Shown piece by piece: positions 31,952 to 38,827 of a stretch of DNA of 38,827 nt. Source of the DNA: an uncultured Prevotella sp. (GTDB lineage Bacteria > Bacteroidota > Bacteroidia > Bacteroidales > Bacteroidaceae). Where the stretch lies: the NCBI GenBank assembly GCA_905211345.1, contig CAJMAO010000008.1:1-38827 (forward strand). Direction: 5' to 3'. A program made the position numbers and the translations under genes. Below the pieces are notes generated by a model. The model had not been told where the DNA came from. It made no database searches and saw nothing but the letters and a program-made list of their open reading frames with translations. The first letter of the stretch is position 1. Each line of letters starts with the position of its first letter.

Positions 31952-31987
31952 ACGGGGTGCGCCTTGGTGGTGCGCCCCGTTTTTTTA
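31952..31987 (+). terminator. Terminator of the ribosomal superoperon
   Basis: ACGGGGTGCGCC (31952-31963) pairs with GGTGCGCCCCGT (31969-31980), 12 bp with two G-T wobbles and a TTGGT loop, followed by seven Ts. Strong and only 27 bases after the rplQ stop. The remaining 32000-32126 stretch holds no gene; only a short CACTA/TAGTG pairing at 32029-32043 was seen. Confidence 0.93.
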
Positions 31988-32126
31988 TTTGAAGTTCAGG
32001 CGCAGATTGTATTAAGTTTGAAAGTGTACACTATGTGCTAGTGGTTTGTTTTATGTGCCATTACATACAGTTGTTTCTGTTTTTGTGCTTGGATGCCACC
32101 GTAAGATGCGTTTTATTGCTTTTTCC

Positions 32127-32157
32127 TTTGTCCCGTGAATAAATTTTATTACATTTG
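32127..32157 (+). promoter_or_regulatory. Bacteroidota-type promoter of the GH2 gene
   Basis: TTTG at 32127-32130 and TACATTTG at 32150-32157 are spaced by 19 bases. Transcription from about 32164 gives a leader of nearly 70 bases to the ATG at 32232. Confidence 0.78.
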
Positions 32158-32231
32158 CTTTTGGTTCTAATAACATAATGCCGCATGTTGGCACGTTGTT
32201 GCGTGTCGGGCGGAACAAAAAATACGATTTA

Positions 32232-34295
32232 ATGAAAACACAGGCATTAAGAAAAATTCTGTTGGCAGTGTTGCTGTCAGCCATGACAGGTTATTGTATG
32301 TCGGCGCAGGCGCAGCCACGCACGGACACGATGATTAACGACGGCTGGACAATAAGCCCTATTTCAGACACGAACAAGAAGGCCAAGCGCACTCCGGTGA
32401 CGCTTCCTCATACGTGGAACGCCGCTTATGACGACGGCCGCAGGCACTATAACCGTGAGACAATGGTTTACCGCCGCGTTCTCGATGTAACCCCTGATAT
32501 GCGCGGGAAACGGCTTTTCCTTTATTTCGAAGGCGTAAACTCCGTAGCCGATGTTTATCTTAACCGCCGCACCGTGGGCAATCACAAGGGCGGCTATACG
32601 GCTTTTTGTATTGAGATAACCGACAAGGTGCGGCCCGGCGGCAACAACCTTGAGGTGTGGGCGGGTAACGCCTTGCGCACCGACGTGCTGCCGATAAGCG
32701 GCGATTTCAACGTTTACGGCGGCATACACCGCCCCGTGCGCCTTATCGTTACGGGCAAAGACTGCATCTCGCCGCTGTTTTACGGCTCGTCGGGCGTGCT
32801 CATACGGCAAGACAAGGTTACTTCTGAGCGTGCCGATATAACCGTTACCACCAAGCTCTCGCTCAAGAGCGGGGCATCGGGACTGGTGCTCCGCACCTCG
32901 GTAACTGACGCTGACGGGCGCACGGTGGCCGCGGCCGAGACCCCTGCGGCGGGCGAAAGCGTCGACCAACGGCTTACGGTAAATAAGCCTACGCTGTGGC
33001 AGGGGCGTGACAATCCTTATCTTTATAAAGTAAAAGTTGAGCTTACCAGCGGCACGGATGTGCTTGACTGCGTGGAACAGACCACCGGCCTGCGTTCGTT
33101 CAGTGTCGACCCGGACAAGGGTTTCTTCCTCAACGGCCGCCATTATGACCTGCACGGTTTCAACCGCCATGACGATTTCAAAGGTTGTGGCAGCGCGTTG
33201 CGCAGCGAGCAGTATGCGGCCGACATGGACCTTGTCATGGAGAGCGGCGCCACGATGCTCCGTCTTGCACACTATCCTCACGGGGAGACAATCTACCGCC
33301 TGGCCGACGAGCGTGGCATCGTGCTTTGGAGTGAGATTGCCCTCTGCGGTCCGGGCGGTTATGATTATACAGGTTATATGCCAAATGTTGAGGACAACGC
33401 CCGGCAGACGCTGCGCGAGATGGTGTATCAGAAGATGAATCATCCCTCGGTGTGCTTCTGGGGGCTGTTCAATGAGCTTTTGGCCGGCGACGAGCAGCCG
33501 CTCCGCCAATATGACAACCCTGTGCCTTTCGTCAAGGAGCTGAACGGCCTTTGCCGTCAGCTTGACCCCACGCGCCTTACAACTTTTGCCACCTGCGTCG
33601 ACCAGAAGTATTACCTTGGCTGTGCCGACCTTATAGCTTGGAATAAGTATTTCGGCTGGCGCACGGCCGAGAAGGAAGCCGCCGCTTTCTTCGACAACGC
33701 CCGCGCCACGGCCGGAGGCAGTCCCGTGGGCGTGTCGGAGTACGGGCGTGGCGGCAGCATTGCGCAACACGCCGATCCCCTGTACGCCGGCGCTTACGCC
33801 TTTCCCGGCGGTTATCACCCCGAGGAGTATCAGGCCGTATGCCATGAAGGCTATTGGCTGGCTTTCAAAGACCGTCCGTGGTTGTGGTTGAAGACTGTCT
33901 GGCAGTTCTCCGACACGCAGTCGAGCATAAAAGACGAGGGTGACACGCCCGGCGTCAACGACAAGGGTATGGTTACTTACGACCGCAAGACGCGCAAGGA
34001 TGCCTTCTATTTCTATAAGGCCAACTGGAATCCCGAGCCTATGCTGCATCTTTGCTCGAAGCGTTTTGCCGTGCGCGACAGCGCCGTTACCGACATCAAG
34101 GCTTACACCAACCTGCGCGAGGCCGTGCTTTACGTCAACGGCAGGAAGATAGGCAAGGCCCGCCCCGACGGCGTGAAACGTGCCGTGTGGCGTGGCGTGG
34201 AGCTCAGTCCCGGTGAAAATACTGTCCGTGTGACAGCCCGTAGCGGGAAAACCGTGCTTGAAGATACCTGCGTGTGGCGTGTGGATGGCAAGTGA
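32232..34295 (+). CDS. Secreted glycoside hydrolase family 2 enzyme, beta-galactosidase-like
   Basis: 687 residues. A signal peptide (about 1-28, ending MSAQAQP) directs export. The sugar-binding domain follows (NDGWTISPISD, VTLPHTWNA, RLFLYFEGVNSVADVYLN), then an Ig-like domain, and the TIM barrel from GFFLNGRHYDLHGFNRHDD. The acid/base is E415 in WGLFNELLAGDE, and the nucleophile is likely E503 in VGVSEYGRGGS. A final Ig-like domain contains AVLYVNGRKIGKARPDG. Likely cleaves terminal beta-linked sugars of plant or host glycans in the periplasm; beta-galactosidase is the default guess but beta-glucuronidase or mannosidase cannot be excluded. No SusC/SusD pair is adjacent. The in-frame ATG at 32178 would bury the signal peptide. 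Confidence 0.9.
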   Translation: MKTQALRKILLAVLLSAMTGYCMSAQAQPRTDTMINDGWTISPISDTNKKAKRTPVTLPHTWNAAYDDGRRHYNRETMVYRRVLDVTPDMRGKRLFLYFEGVNSVADVYLNRRTVGNHKGGYTAFCIEITDKVRPGGNNLEVWAGNALRTDVLPISGDFNVYGGIHRPVRLIVTGKDCISPLFYGSSGVLIRQDKVTSERADITVTTKLSLKSGASGLVLRTSVTDADGRTVAAAETPAAGESVDQRLTVNKPTLWQGRDNPYLYKVKVELTSGTDVLDCVEQTTGLRSFSVDPDKGFFLNGRHYDLHGFNRHDDFKGCGSALRSEQYAADMDLVMESGATMLRLAHYPHGETIYRLADERGIVLWSEIALCGPGGYDYTGYMPNVEDNARQTLREMVYQKMNHPSVCFWGLFNELLAGDEQPLRQYDNPVPFVKELNGLCRQLDPTRLTTFATCVDQKYYLGCADLIAWNKYFGWRTAEKEAAAFFDNARATAGGSPVGVSEYGRGGSIAQHADPLYAGAYAFPGGYHPEEYQAVCHEGYWLAFKDRPWLWLKTVWQFSDTQSSIKDEGDTPGVNDKGMVTYDRKTRKDAFYFYKANWNPEPMLHLCSKRFAVRDSAVTDIKAYTNLREAVLYVNGRKIGKARPDGVKRAVWRGVELSPGENTVRVTARSGKTVLEDTCVWRVDGK

Positions 34296-34311
34296 CGGTT
34301 TGCCTGTATGT

Positions 34312-34366
34312 ATTACAACGTCAGGCGGGTTGTTTTTGATTTCATATCTTACCGCCGCGTTGTAAT
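34312..34366. repeat. Imperfect inverted repeat after the GH2 gene
   Basis: ATTACAACG (34312-34320) is matched by CGTTGTAAT (34358-34366), and GGCGG/CCGCC extends the pairing inward. It begins 17 bases after the GH2 stop. It lacks a terminal T run, so it is an odd terminator at best; it may protect the 3' end of the mRNA. Confidence 0.5.
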
Positions 34367-34397
34367 GAATTTATATAATTTCAATGGTTTTCCAATA

Positions 34398-34502
34398 TGC
34401 GGCCTTTTGCCTTCCAAAAGGCCGTTAATCGCACGCTGAAAGGCCGTCTTTTGCAAGCCAAAAGACGGCCTTTTGTAACTATGCTGATTATCAGGCGGTT
34501 AC
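34398..34502 (+). repeat. Double-hairpin interspersed repeat, copy 2
   Basis: Hairpin 1: CGGCCTTTTG (34400-34409) with CAAAAGGCCG (34415-34424). Hairpin 2: AAAGGCCGTCTTTTG (34439-34453) with its exact complement at 34459-34473 around CAAGC. The conserved tail GTAACTATGCTGATTATCAG, then GCGGTTAC, ends at 34502. It is in the same orientation as copies 1 and 3. The rest of the gap to 34675 holds nothing recognisable. Confidence 0.8.
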
Positions 34503-34675
34503 GGACTGGTTCCCGAATAAGAGCTTTTGGCTTGTATGCGCTTGTGTATTTGGCCGTGCGGTAGTGAAGGCTAAGTTGTTGTTCTTGTAAGCAAAATAGG
34601 CAAGATGGTAGCCATAATGAAAAATTTTTATTTGATTTTTGCAACAAAAGACGACTTATTTTAAATTAAAATATT

Positions 34676-34683
34676 ACCTTTGC
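34676..34683 (+). promoter_or_regulatory. -7 element of promoter for the surface-protein gene
   Basis: TACCTTTG at 34676-34683, followed by GCAG exactly as in the rpsL promoter. No clear -33 TTTG is found at 19-21 bases. The leader to the ATG at 34734 would be about 45 bases. Confidence 0.65.
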
Positions 34684-34733
34684 AGCGGAGTATTTGTGCT
34701 GTTTTTTTATTTTATCATTAAATTTATTGACAA

Positions 34734-37700
34734 ATGAAAAGTTTTACAAGATGTATCGCTTTGTTGTTATTGGCGTTTGTCACGGTGTCCGTTACTGCGG
34801 ATACGGTGCAAGACAACAAGGCAAAAAGCAAGATTTTACAAAAATTAACCGGGGGGGGTAAACCGGTAGCCTTTGTCGCGCCACGGTCGGCTAAGGCGGC
34901 GCTTCCCGTGTTCGGGTCGGCAAAGTTCCGCGACGCGCGTTATCTCGCGCCGCGCAAGGAGGTTGCCCAGCCGTCTACCACTATCGGCCCCGCCTCGATT
35001 TGGGGAGTAATATCAGGGCCTGACGGCTCAGAATGGCTGTTCGAGCAGGAGAACACCATTGAAGGATGGTCGACAATCAGGAAATCAGTCATTACCGTGT
35101 ATGACAACAACAACCAGAACGTTGGTACGGTGACTATCGACATCCCGGCGGATAGAAATGTCAATGACGTGCAGGTGTTCGGTACTGTCACCAACAAGTT
35201 CTTCGACCTTGACGCTTCTTCTTACGAACTTACGGTTTACTTCTACGAGATAGGCGACAACTACGAGCAGATAGGCAACATAAATGTCTATTCGCTTACT
35301 GATGGCTCCGAGGTGGCATCTTATCCCGGAAGCAACGCGTTCTATTACAGCTACACCGAGAACTACAGCACATTCCAGCGTTACGTAATAGTAAACGAGG
35401 AGACCGCCGGCGGAACGACTACAATCAAGGCGAACGTTTACTCTCCGGCTTCTTGGAGTTCTGACGTTCCCGTGCTTGACCATACGTTTGACATTCCGTA
35501 TGACAACTTGCTGTACAGCGACGGGCCTTATTTCAACTTTTATAATATCGGCGGCAAGCCATATTACGTTGTCTCCCACTATGAGAAGCCTTACATGACA
35601 GACGAATGGGACTCTAACTGGAATCCCATTGCTACTGCGGACAACAGTTATATGATAACCGTTTATGACGGCAATTACGAACAAGTGTCGCAGGTGAAGA
35701 TTCCCGTTGAGGTTCAGGACGGCGCTTTGTACACGATGTACACGTTCGGCTACTTCTCATACAACGACCTTTGCCGCGGCGATTACAGCGGAGACGACCA
35801 GCTGAACTTCATCGTTACCCGCTACGATTACACACTTGCCAGCGACGATTACCTGTTCGACGTGGTGGTTTACAATGAAAACGGCGAGCAAATCAATACT
35901 ATCGGCGAAGACCTTATTACTTGGTGGCAGCTCAGCGACATCGACGGGCAGCCCCGCCAGTACGCCCTTGGACATGCTGGAGACACAGGCGAATCGATTG
36001 AAATGGTCAATGTGCCTAGCTGCGAGAGTGTCACCACTTTCCCCGGAGTGCTTAACGGCGACCTGCTTTCAACAAATATCGACCGCTATCCAAAAGGCGA
36101 CGGTTACCAGTACGTCATCGCCCTCGGCAACGGTTATGACGACGGGCAGGGCAACACGATAACAAAGATAGGCTGGTATAATCCCGACCTGTCGCTCGAC
36201 CGCTTCGTAAGCATCAATCTCGGGCCTAACGGCGTGTTCGCCCAGCACTATTTCATGACGGGTTCGCTCAACCCCTACCTGTTCAACACTGACGACCAGC
36301 ATGAGTATATACTTATAGCTACGCTGGCAAACGGCGACGGCTCCAACCGCAACGTTTTGTGCATAGCTAACGACGAGGGCGAGCTGAAATACCAGTTTGA
36401 AGGCGACGACACAAAGGGCGAGTACAAATACGGCTACCTGAGCGGTGCAACGACCGACAAGCCGAAGCTGTTTGTAGGTTTCGTCAACGATGACAGCAAG
36501 TATACCCTTGAGTCTTACGACCTGCCTTTCAGCAAGTTCGCTGGCGGTACGGGTGTAGAAGGCGACCCCTACATAATAAACACTCCGGGCGACCTGAACC
36601 AAGTGCGCAACGAACCTACGGCTTATTACGCGCTGGGCAACGACCTTGACATGAGCATGTATTATGGTAAGTTCAAGCCAATCGATGAATTCTCGGGCGC
36701 GCTTGACGGCCGCGGATACTCTATCGACAATCTTGAGCTTGACGGAAGCGTGTCGAGCGTGGGTGTGTTTGCTTACGCTACAGAGTGTAAGGAGATAAAG
36801 GACCTTACGTTCAACAACCCTGTAATCGACGCTCAGTCAGACTGTTTCTACGCAGGCGTAGTGGCCGGCCAGCTGTCTGGCCCTGACGCAAGCGTGACCA
36901 ACGTACACGTCAACAACGCCAAGATAAGCGCCGCTGACGCTTCAGGCATCAATATCGGAGGTCTTGTAGGCTTTATGGTAGGCAACTCGTCGATGTCTTC
37001 GTGCTCGGCAAATAATGTTGAAATCTACGCTCCCGAGGGCAATGGCGTAGGCGGTCTGGTCGGCAACTCTGGTACCGGCGCGGCAATTAAGGCATCGTCG
37101 GCAATCGGCAGCATCACCGCAGGAAACTCTATCGGAGGCATCATCGGCAGTGCCGGCACTGACGTTACCGTGACCAACTGCCGTGCCAACATGGCTCTTA
37201 CCGGTAAGAACACGATAGGAGGTATAGCCGGTTCTTCATCGAGAGGCTTGATAAGCAAGAACTACAGCCGCGGCTACATCACCGCAACCGAGGCCGACCG
37301 CTGGTTAGGCAACTACAGCGTAGGCGGCATAATCGGCGACCTTAAGACAGACTGGGGAGGCAGCGAAGCCATCGTAGCCAGCGGCAACCTTGCGGCGATT
37401 GCGACTATCAACCTGCCTGAAGATGCCGAGGCGAAGGCCGTTCACCGTATCGTAGGCCGCACCATATTCGATGAGGAGTGGTTTGATGGTGAGGAGCCTA
37501 AAACTGAAGTCGGGCTGGCTAACAACTATGCCGTGGCCGAAATGACTGTTAACGGCTCAACGCTGACATCCGATGACGCTACAACCGTTGAGGGCGCCGA
37601 CGTTGCTTTGGCCGACGTAAACGACGCGTTCTTCACCGACAGGCTGGGCTTCGTTTATGGAGCAACGGCCGACGAGCCGTGGAAGACCAGCGGAATGGCA

Positions 37701-38216
37701 TACCCGATACTGTACTTCGAGGAGATTGCTACGGGCATATCTCTGGATATGAACACCGCGGAAATGCACCCGTCAGAGGAAATCAAGCTGACAGCCACCG
37801 TTACGGGAGCTGAGGCCGACAGGGTAAGGTTTATTACGAGCGATGCCGGCGTGGCTGAAATCGTAGCGGTAGAGTATGACGGCAACACCGCCATTGCCAC
37901 CGTGCGTTGCGTTGCCGAGGGCACAGCCACTATCACGGCGGAGATCGACGGACAGACCGCAAGCTGCCAGATAACGGCTACTTCTACAGGCATTGACGAC
38001 GTTGAGGCCGACGACGACATGGAAATCAGCGTGTCAGGCCGCAGCATCACCGCTCCTTCGGCCGTGCGCATCGAAGTGTTCGGCATAAGCGGCAACAAGG
38101 TTGCGTCGGCAGCAGGCGGGCGCGCTGACGTAAGCTCGCTGCCTTCAGGCATTTACGTAGTGGCCGCAACCGATGCCGCAGGCAAGCGCGAAGTTGTCAA
38201 GGTGGTATTGAAGTAA
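34734..38216 (+). CDS. Large secreted surface protein with GLUG-like repeats, Ig-like domain and T9SS-type tail
   Basis: 1160 residues. A signal peptide (about 1-22) is followed by a long beta-rich region (to about 600) of Tyr/Asp-rich strands, possibly propeller-like. From GTGVEGDPYIINTPGDLNQV (about residue 605) a right-handed beta-helix-like region follows, with GLUG-like repeats (INIGGLVGFM, GVGGLVGNSG, SIGGIIGSAG, TIGGIAGSSS, SVGGIIGDL) to about 870. A Big_2-like domain (ATGISLDMNTAEMHPSEEI) starts near 998. The last ~60 residues (RIEVFGISGNKV, LPSGIYVVAATDAAGK, KVVLK) form a type A T9SS sorting domain. Codons 40-42 contain eight consecutive Gs (34851-34858). Probably a surface-exposed adhesin or glycan-binding protein; no catalytic motif was recognised. 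Confidence 0.82.
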   Translation: MKSFTRCIALLLLAFVTVSVTADTVQDNKAKSKILQKLTGGGKPVAFVAPRSAKAALPVFGSAKFRDARYLAPRKEVAQPSTTIGPASIWGVISGPDGSEWLFEQENTIEGWSTIRKSVITVYDNNNQNVGTVTIDIPADRNVNDVQVFGTVTNKFFDLDASSYELTVYFYEIGDNYEQIGNINVYSLTDGSEVASYPGSNAFYYSYTENYSTFQRYVIVNEETAGGTTTIKANVYSPASWSSDVPVLDHTFDIPYDNLLYSDGPYFNFYNIGGKPYYVVSHYEKPYMTDEWDSNWNPIATADNSYMITVYDGNYEQVSQVKIPVEVQDGALYTMYTFGYFSYNDLCRGDYSGDDQLNFIVTRYDYTLASDDYLFDVVVYNENGEQINTIGEDLITWWQLSDIDGQPRQYALGHAGDTGESIEMVNVPSCESVTTFPGVLNGDLLSTNIDRYPKGDGYQYVIALGNGYDDGQGNTITKIGWYNPDLSLDRFVSINLGPNGVFAQHYFMTGSLNPYLFNTDDQHEYILIATLANGDGSNRNVLCIANDEGELKYQFEGDDTKGEYKYGYLSGATTDKPKLFVGFVNDDSKYTLESYDLPFSKFAGGTGVEGDPYIINTPGDLNQVRNEPTAYYALGNDLDMSMYYGKFKPIDEFSGALDGRGYSIDNLELDGSVSSVGVFAYATECKEIKDLTFNNPVIDAQSDCFYAGVVAGQLSGPDASVTNVHVNNAKISAADASGINIGGLVGFMVGNSSMSSCSANNVEIYAPEGNGVGGLVGNSGTGAAIKASSAIGSITAGNSIGGIIGSAGTDVTVTNCRANMALTGKNTIGGIAGSSSRGLISKNYSRGYITATEADRWLGNYSVGGIIGDLKTDWGGSEAIVASGNLAAIATINLPEDAEAKAVHRIVGRTIFDEEWFDGEEPKTEVGLANNYAVAEMTVNGSTLTSDDATTVEGADVALADVNDAFFTDRLGFVYGATADEPWKTSGMAYPILYFEEIATGISLDMNTAEMHPSEEIKLTATVTGAEADRVRFITSDAGVAEIVAVEYDGNTAIATVRCVAEGTATITAEIDGQTASCQITATSTGIDDVEADDDMEISVSGRSITAPSAVRIEVFGISGNKVASAAGGRADVSSLPSGIYVVAATDAAGKREVVKVVLK
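34851..34858 (+). repeat. G8 homopolymer, candidate phase-variation tract
   Basis: Eight Gs encode part of LTGGGKP at codons 40-42. As read, the frame is open. With nine Gs the next codon becomes TAA; with seven the frame reads GTA AAC CGG TAG. One slip either way therefore ends the protein within five codons of the tract. Confidence 0.75.
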
Positions 38217-38243
38217 CCGCCGGTCATTATGGATTAAAATATA

Positions 38244-38351
38244 AAACACGGTCTTTTGCGTTGCAAAAGGCCGTGTTTCGCGTCCTAAAAGGCCGTCTTT
38301 TGCAAGCCAAAAGACGGCCTTTTGTAAATATACTGATTATCAATAAGTTAC
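38244..38351 (+). repeat. Double-hairpin interspersed repeat, copy 3
   Basis: Hairpin 1: AAACACGGTCTTTTGC (38244-38259) with GCAAAAGGCCGTGTTT (38263-38278), one G-T wobble. Hairpin 2: AAAAGGCCGTCTTTTG (38287-38302) with its exact 16-bp complement (38308-38323) around CAAGC. The tail GTAAATATACTGATTATCAA, then TAAGTTAC, ends at 38351. It begins 27 bases after the surface-protein stop, a position where it could end transcription. Confidence 0.82.
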
Positions 38352-38409
38352 AACGATGCCGCAGGCAGCCGTTGAATTATTCATTCTTAATTATTCATTT
38401 TTAATTTTA

Positions 38410-38429
38410 AAATAGGGTTTTCCCTATTT
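38410..38429. promoter_or_regulatory. Perfect 8-bp hairpin upstream of the last gene
   Basis: AAATAGGG (38410-38417) and CCCTATTT (38422-38429) enclose TTTT, 41 bases upstream of the -7 element of the next gene. It could be an operator or part of a terminator for the upstream unit. AT-rich direct repeats (TTATTCATT, twice between 38377 and 38402) lie just before it. Confidence 0.4.
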
Positions 38430-38470
38430 ATTTTAGGCTTTTCTCATATTCCGTTTTCATTGGAAATGCT

Positions 38471-38478
38471 TACTTTTG
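38471..38478 (+). promoter_or_regulatory. -7 element of promoter for the glycine-zipper lipoprotein
   Basis: TACTTTTG at 38471-38478 fits TAnnTTTG and lies 28 bases before the ATG at 38507. No convincing -33 TTTG is seen. Confidence 0.62.
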
Positions 38479-38506
38479 CGGTGTAGACAAAGCAAAGGAG
38501 GCGGTT

Positions 38507-38827
38507 ATGAAAAGATATGTCATATTATCGTTGGCGGCGGTAACGCTGTTGGGCGGTTGCGGCTCTTATGCCGGCAGCGGCGCTTTTTCAGGGGCTACGT
38601 TCGGTTCCGTCATAGGTTCGGCTATTGGTGGAATAACCGGAGGGCCGCGCGGCAGTGACGTAGGCACGCTGGTAGGTATGGCCGGCGGTGCCGTCGTGGG
38701 CGGCGCTATAGGCGCCCAGGCCGACAAGAAGGTGGAGGAGCGGCAGGCGTACAGTGACGCCCGGTTTGAACAGACGTATCGTGAGCACCGCGCCGCGGCT
38801 ACGCGCGGCAGCCGGGATGACGGTTAC
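38507..38827 (+). CDS. Glycine-zipper lipoprotein, cut by the window end
   Basis: 107 codons are visible and the frame is still open at the last base, so the 3' end lies outside. MKRYVILSLAAVTLLGGCGS is a lipoprotein signal peptide with lipobox LGGC (C18 lipidated). A glycine-zipper region follows: SGATFGSVIGSAIGGITGG, then GTLVGMAGGAVVGGAIGAQA, two short hydrophobic helices with small residues every four positions. A charged region (DKKVEERQAYSDARFEQTYR) comes next. This resembles 17-kDa-antigen/YMGG-type envelope lipoproteins, which associate with the outer membrane. AAGGAGG (38495-38501) lies 5 bases before the ATG, an unusually good Shine-Dalgarno site for this phylum. Confidence 0.8.
   Translation, partial: MKRYVILSLAAVTLLGGCGSYAGSGAFSGATFGSVIGSAIGGITGGPRGSDVGTLVGMAGGAVVGGAIGAQADKKVEERQAYSDARFEQTYREHRAAATRGSRDDGY

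Noticed and set aside
32364..34049. A 561-residue open frame on the minus strand over the GH2 gene
   Set aside because: Mirror of a clear GH2 coding frame with no start context, promoter or recognisable domain.
34398..38351. Repeat copies 2 and 3 as part of a CRISPR array
   Set aside because: The copies are nearly 4 kb apart with a whole gene between them; there is no regular spacing.
1..38827. tRNA, rRNA or tmRNA genes
   Set aside because: No cloverleaf with TTC-loop or rRNA-like segment was seen by eye in any gap; the gaps are mostly short and AT-rich.

Overview
This window looks like a chromosomal segment of a Bacteroidota bacterium, most likely order Bacteroidales and probably Prevotellaceae or a close relative. 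The evidence is as follows. Promoters fit the Bacteroidota pattern TTTG-N(17-20)-TAnnTTTG. Most start codons have an A-rich leader and no Shine-Dalgarno sequence. There are Omp28-type and DUF6029-like outer-membrane proteins and T9SS-like C-terminal domains. S4, S14 and L36 lack their zinc cysteines, and the ribosomal operon has no adk after secY. No rRNA, tRNA, CRISPR array, phage or transposase gene was recognised. Every gene called lies on the + strand.

Layout. (1) 1-6516: a repeat-rich start, then a cell-envelope cluster made of a TlpA-like thioredoxin-fold protein, a DUF6029-like beta-barrel, an Omp28-type lipoprotein with CVNC, a small secreted protein with a C-terminal sorting-like domain, and a large Omp28-type protein with CPYC and the same kind of C-terminal domain. 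A strong terminator follows. (2) 6855-11779: a small-protein/PIN-domain pair resembling toxin-antitoxin, a YbdG-like MscS channel, a HAD phosphatase fused to a hotdog thioesterase, and a solitary AT-rich PD-(D/E)XK nuclease. (3) 11979-13551: trpS and a DUF3467 protein. (4) 13762-31987: one long collinear ribosomal superoperon (str, S10, spc, alpha) from rpsL to rplQ, including fusA, secY, map, infA and rpoA. It starts at a TAnnTTTG promoter and ends at a strong terminator. Several internal gaps hold hairpins that could be autoregulatory leaders. (5) 32127-38827: a secreted GH2 glycoside hydrolase, a 1160-residue surface protein (GLUG-like repeats, Ig-like domain, T9SS-type tail) with a G8 tract near its N-terminus, and a glycine-zipper lipoprotein cut by the window end.

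How the parts relate. The ribosomal superoperon makes ribosome components together with initiation (IF-1), elongation (EF-G), N-terminal processing (Map), membrane insertion (SecY) and transcription (RpoA) factors. The envelope cluster is dominated by thioredoxin-fold CxxC proteins and putative T9SS cargo, so it may be an extracytoplasmic redox or protein-maturation module. Three copies of a two-hairpin repeat with a conserved tail sit between the accessory genes and never inside the ribosomal operon. The most notable item is the G8 tract: adding or removing one G stops translation of the surface protein almost at once, which is what a phase-variation switch would do.
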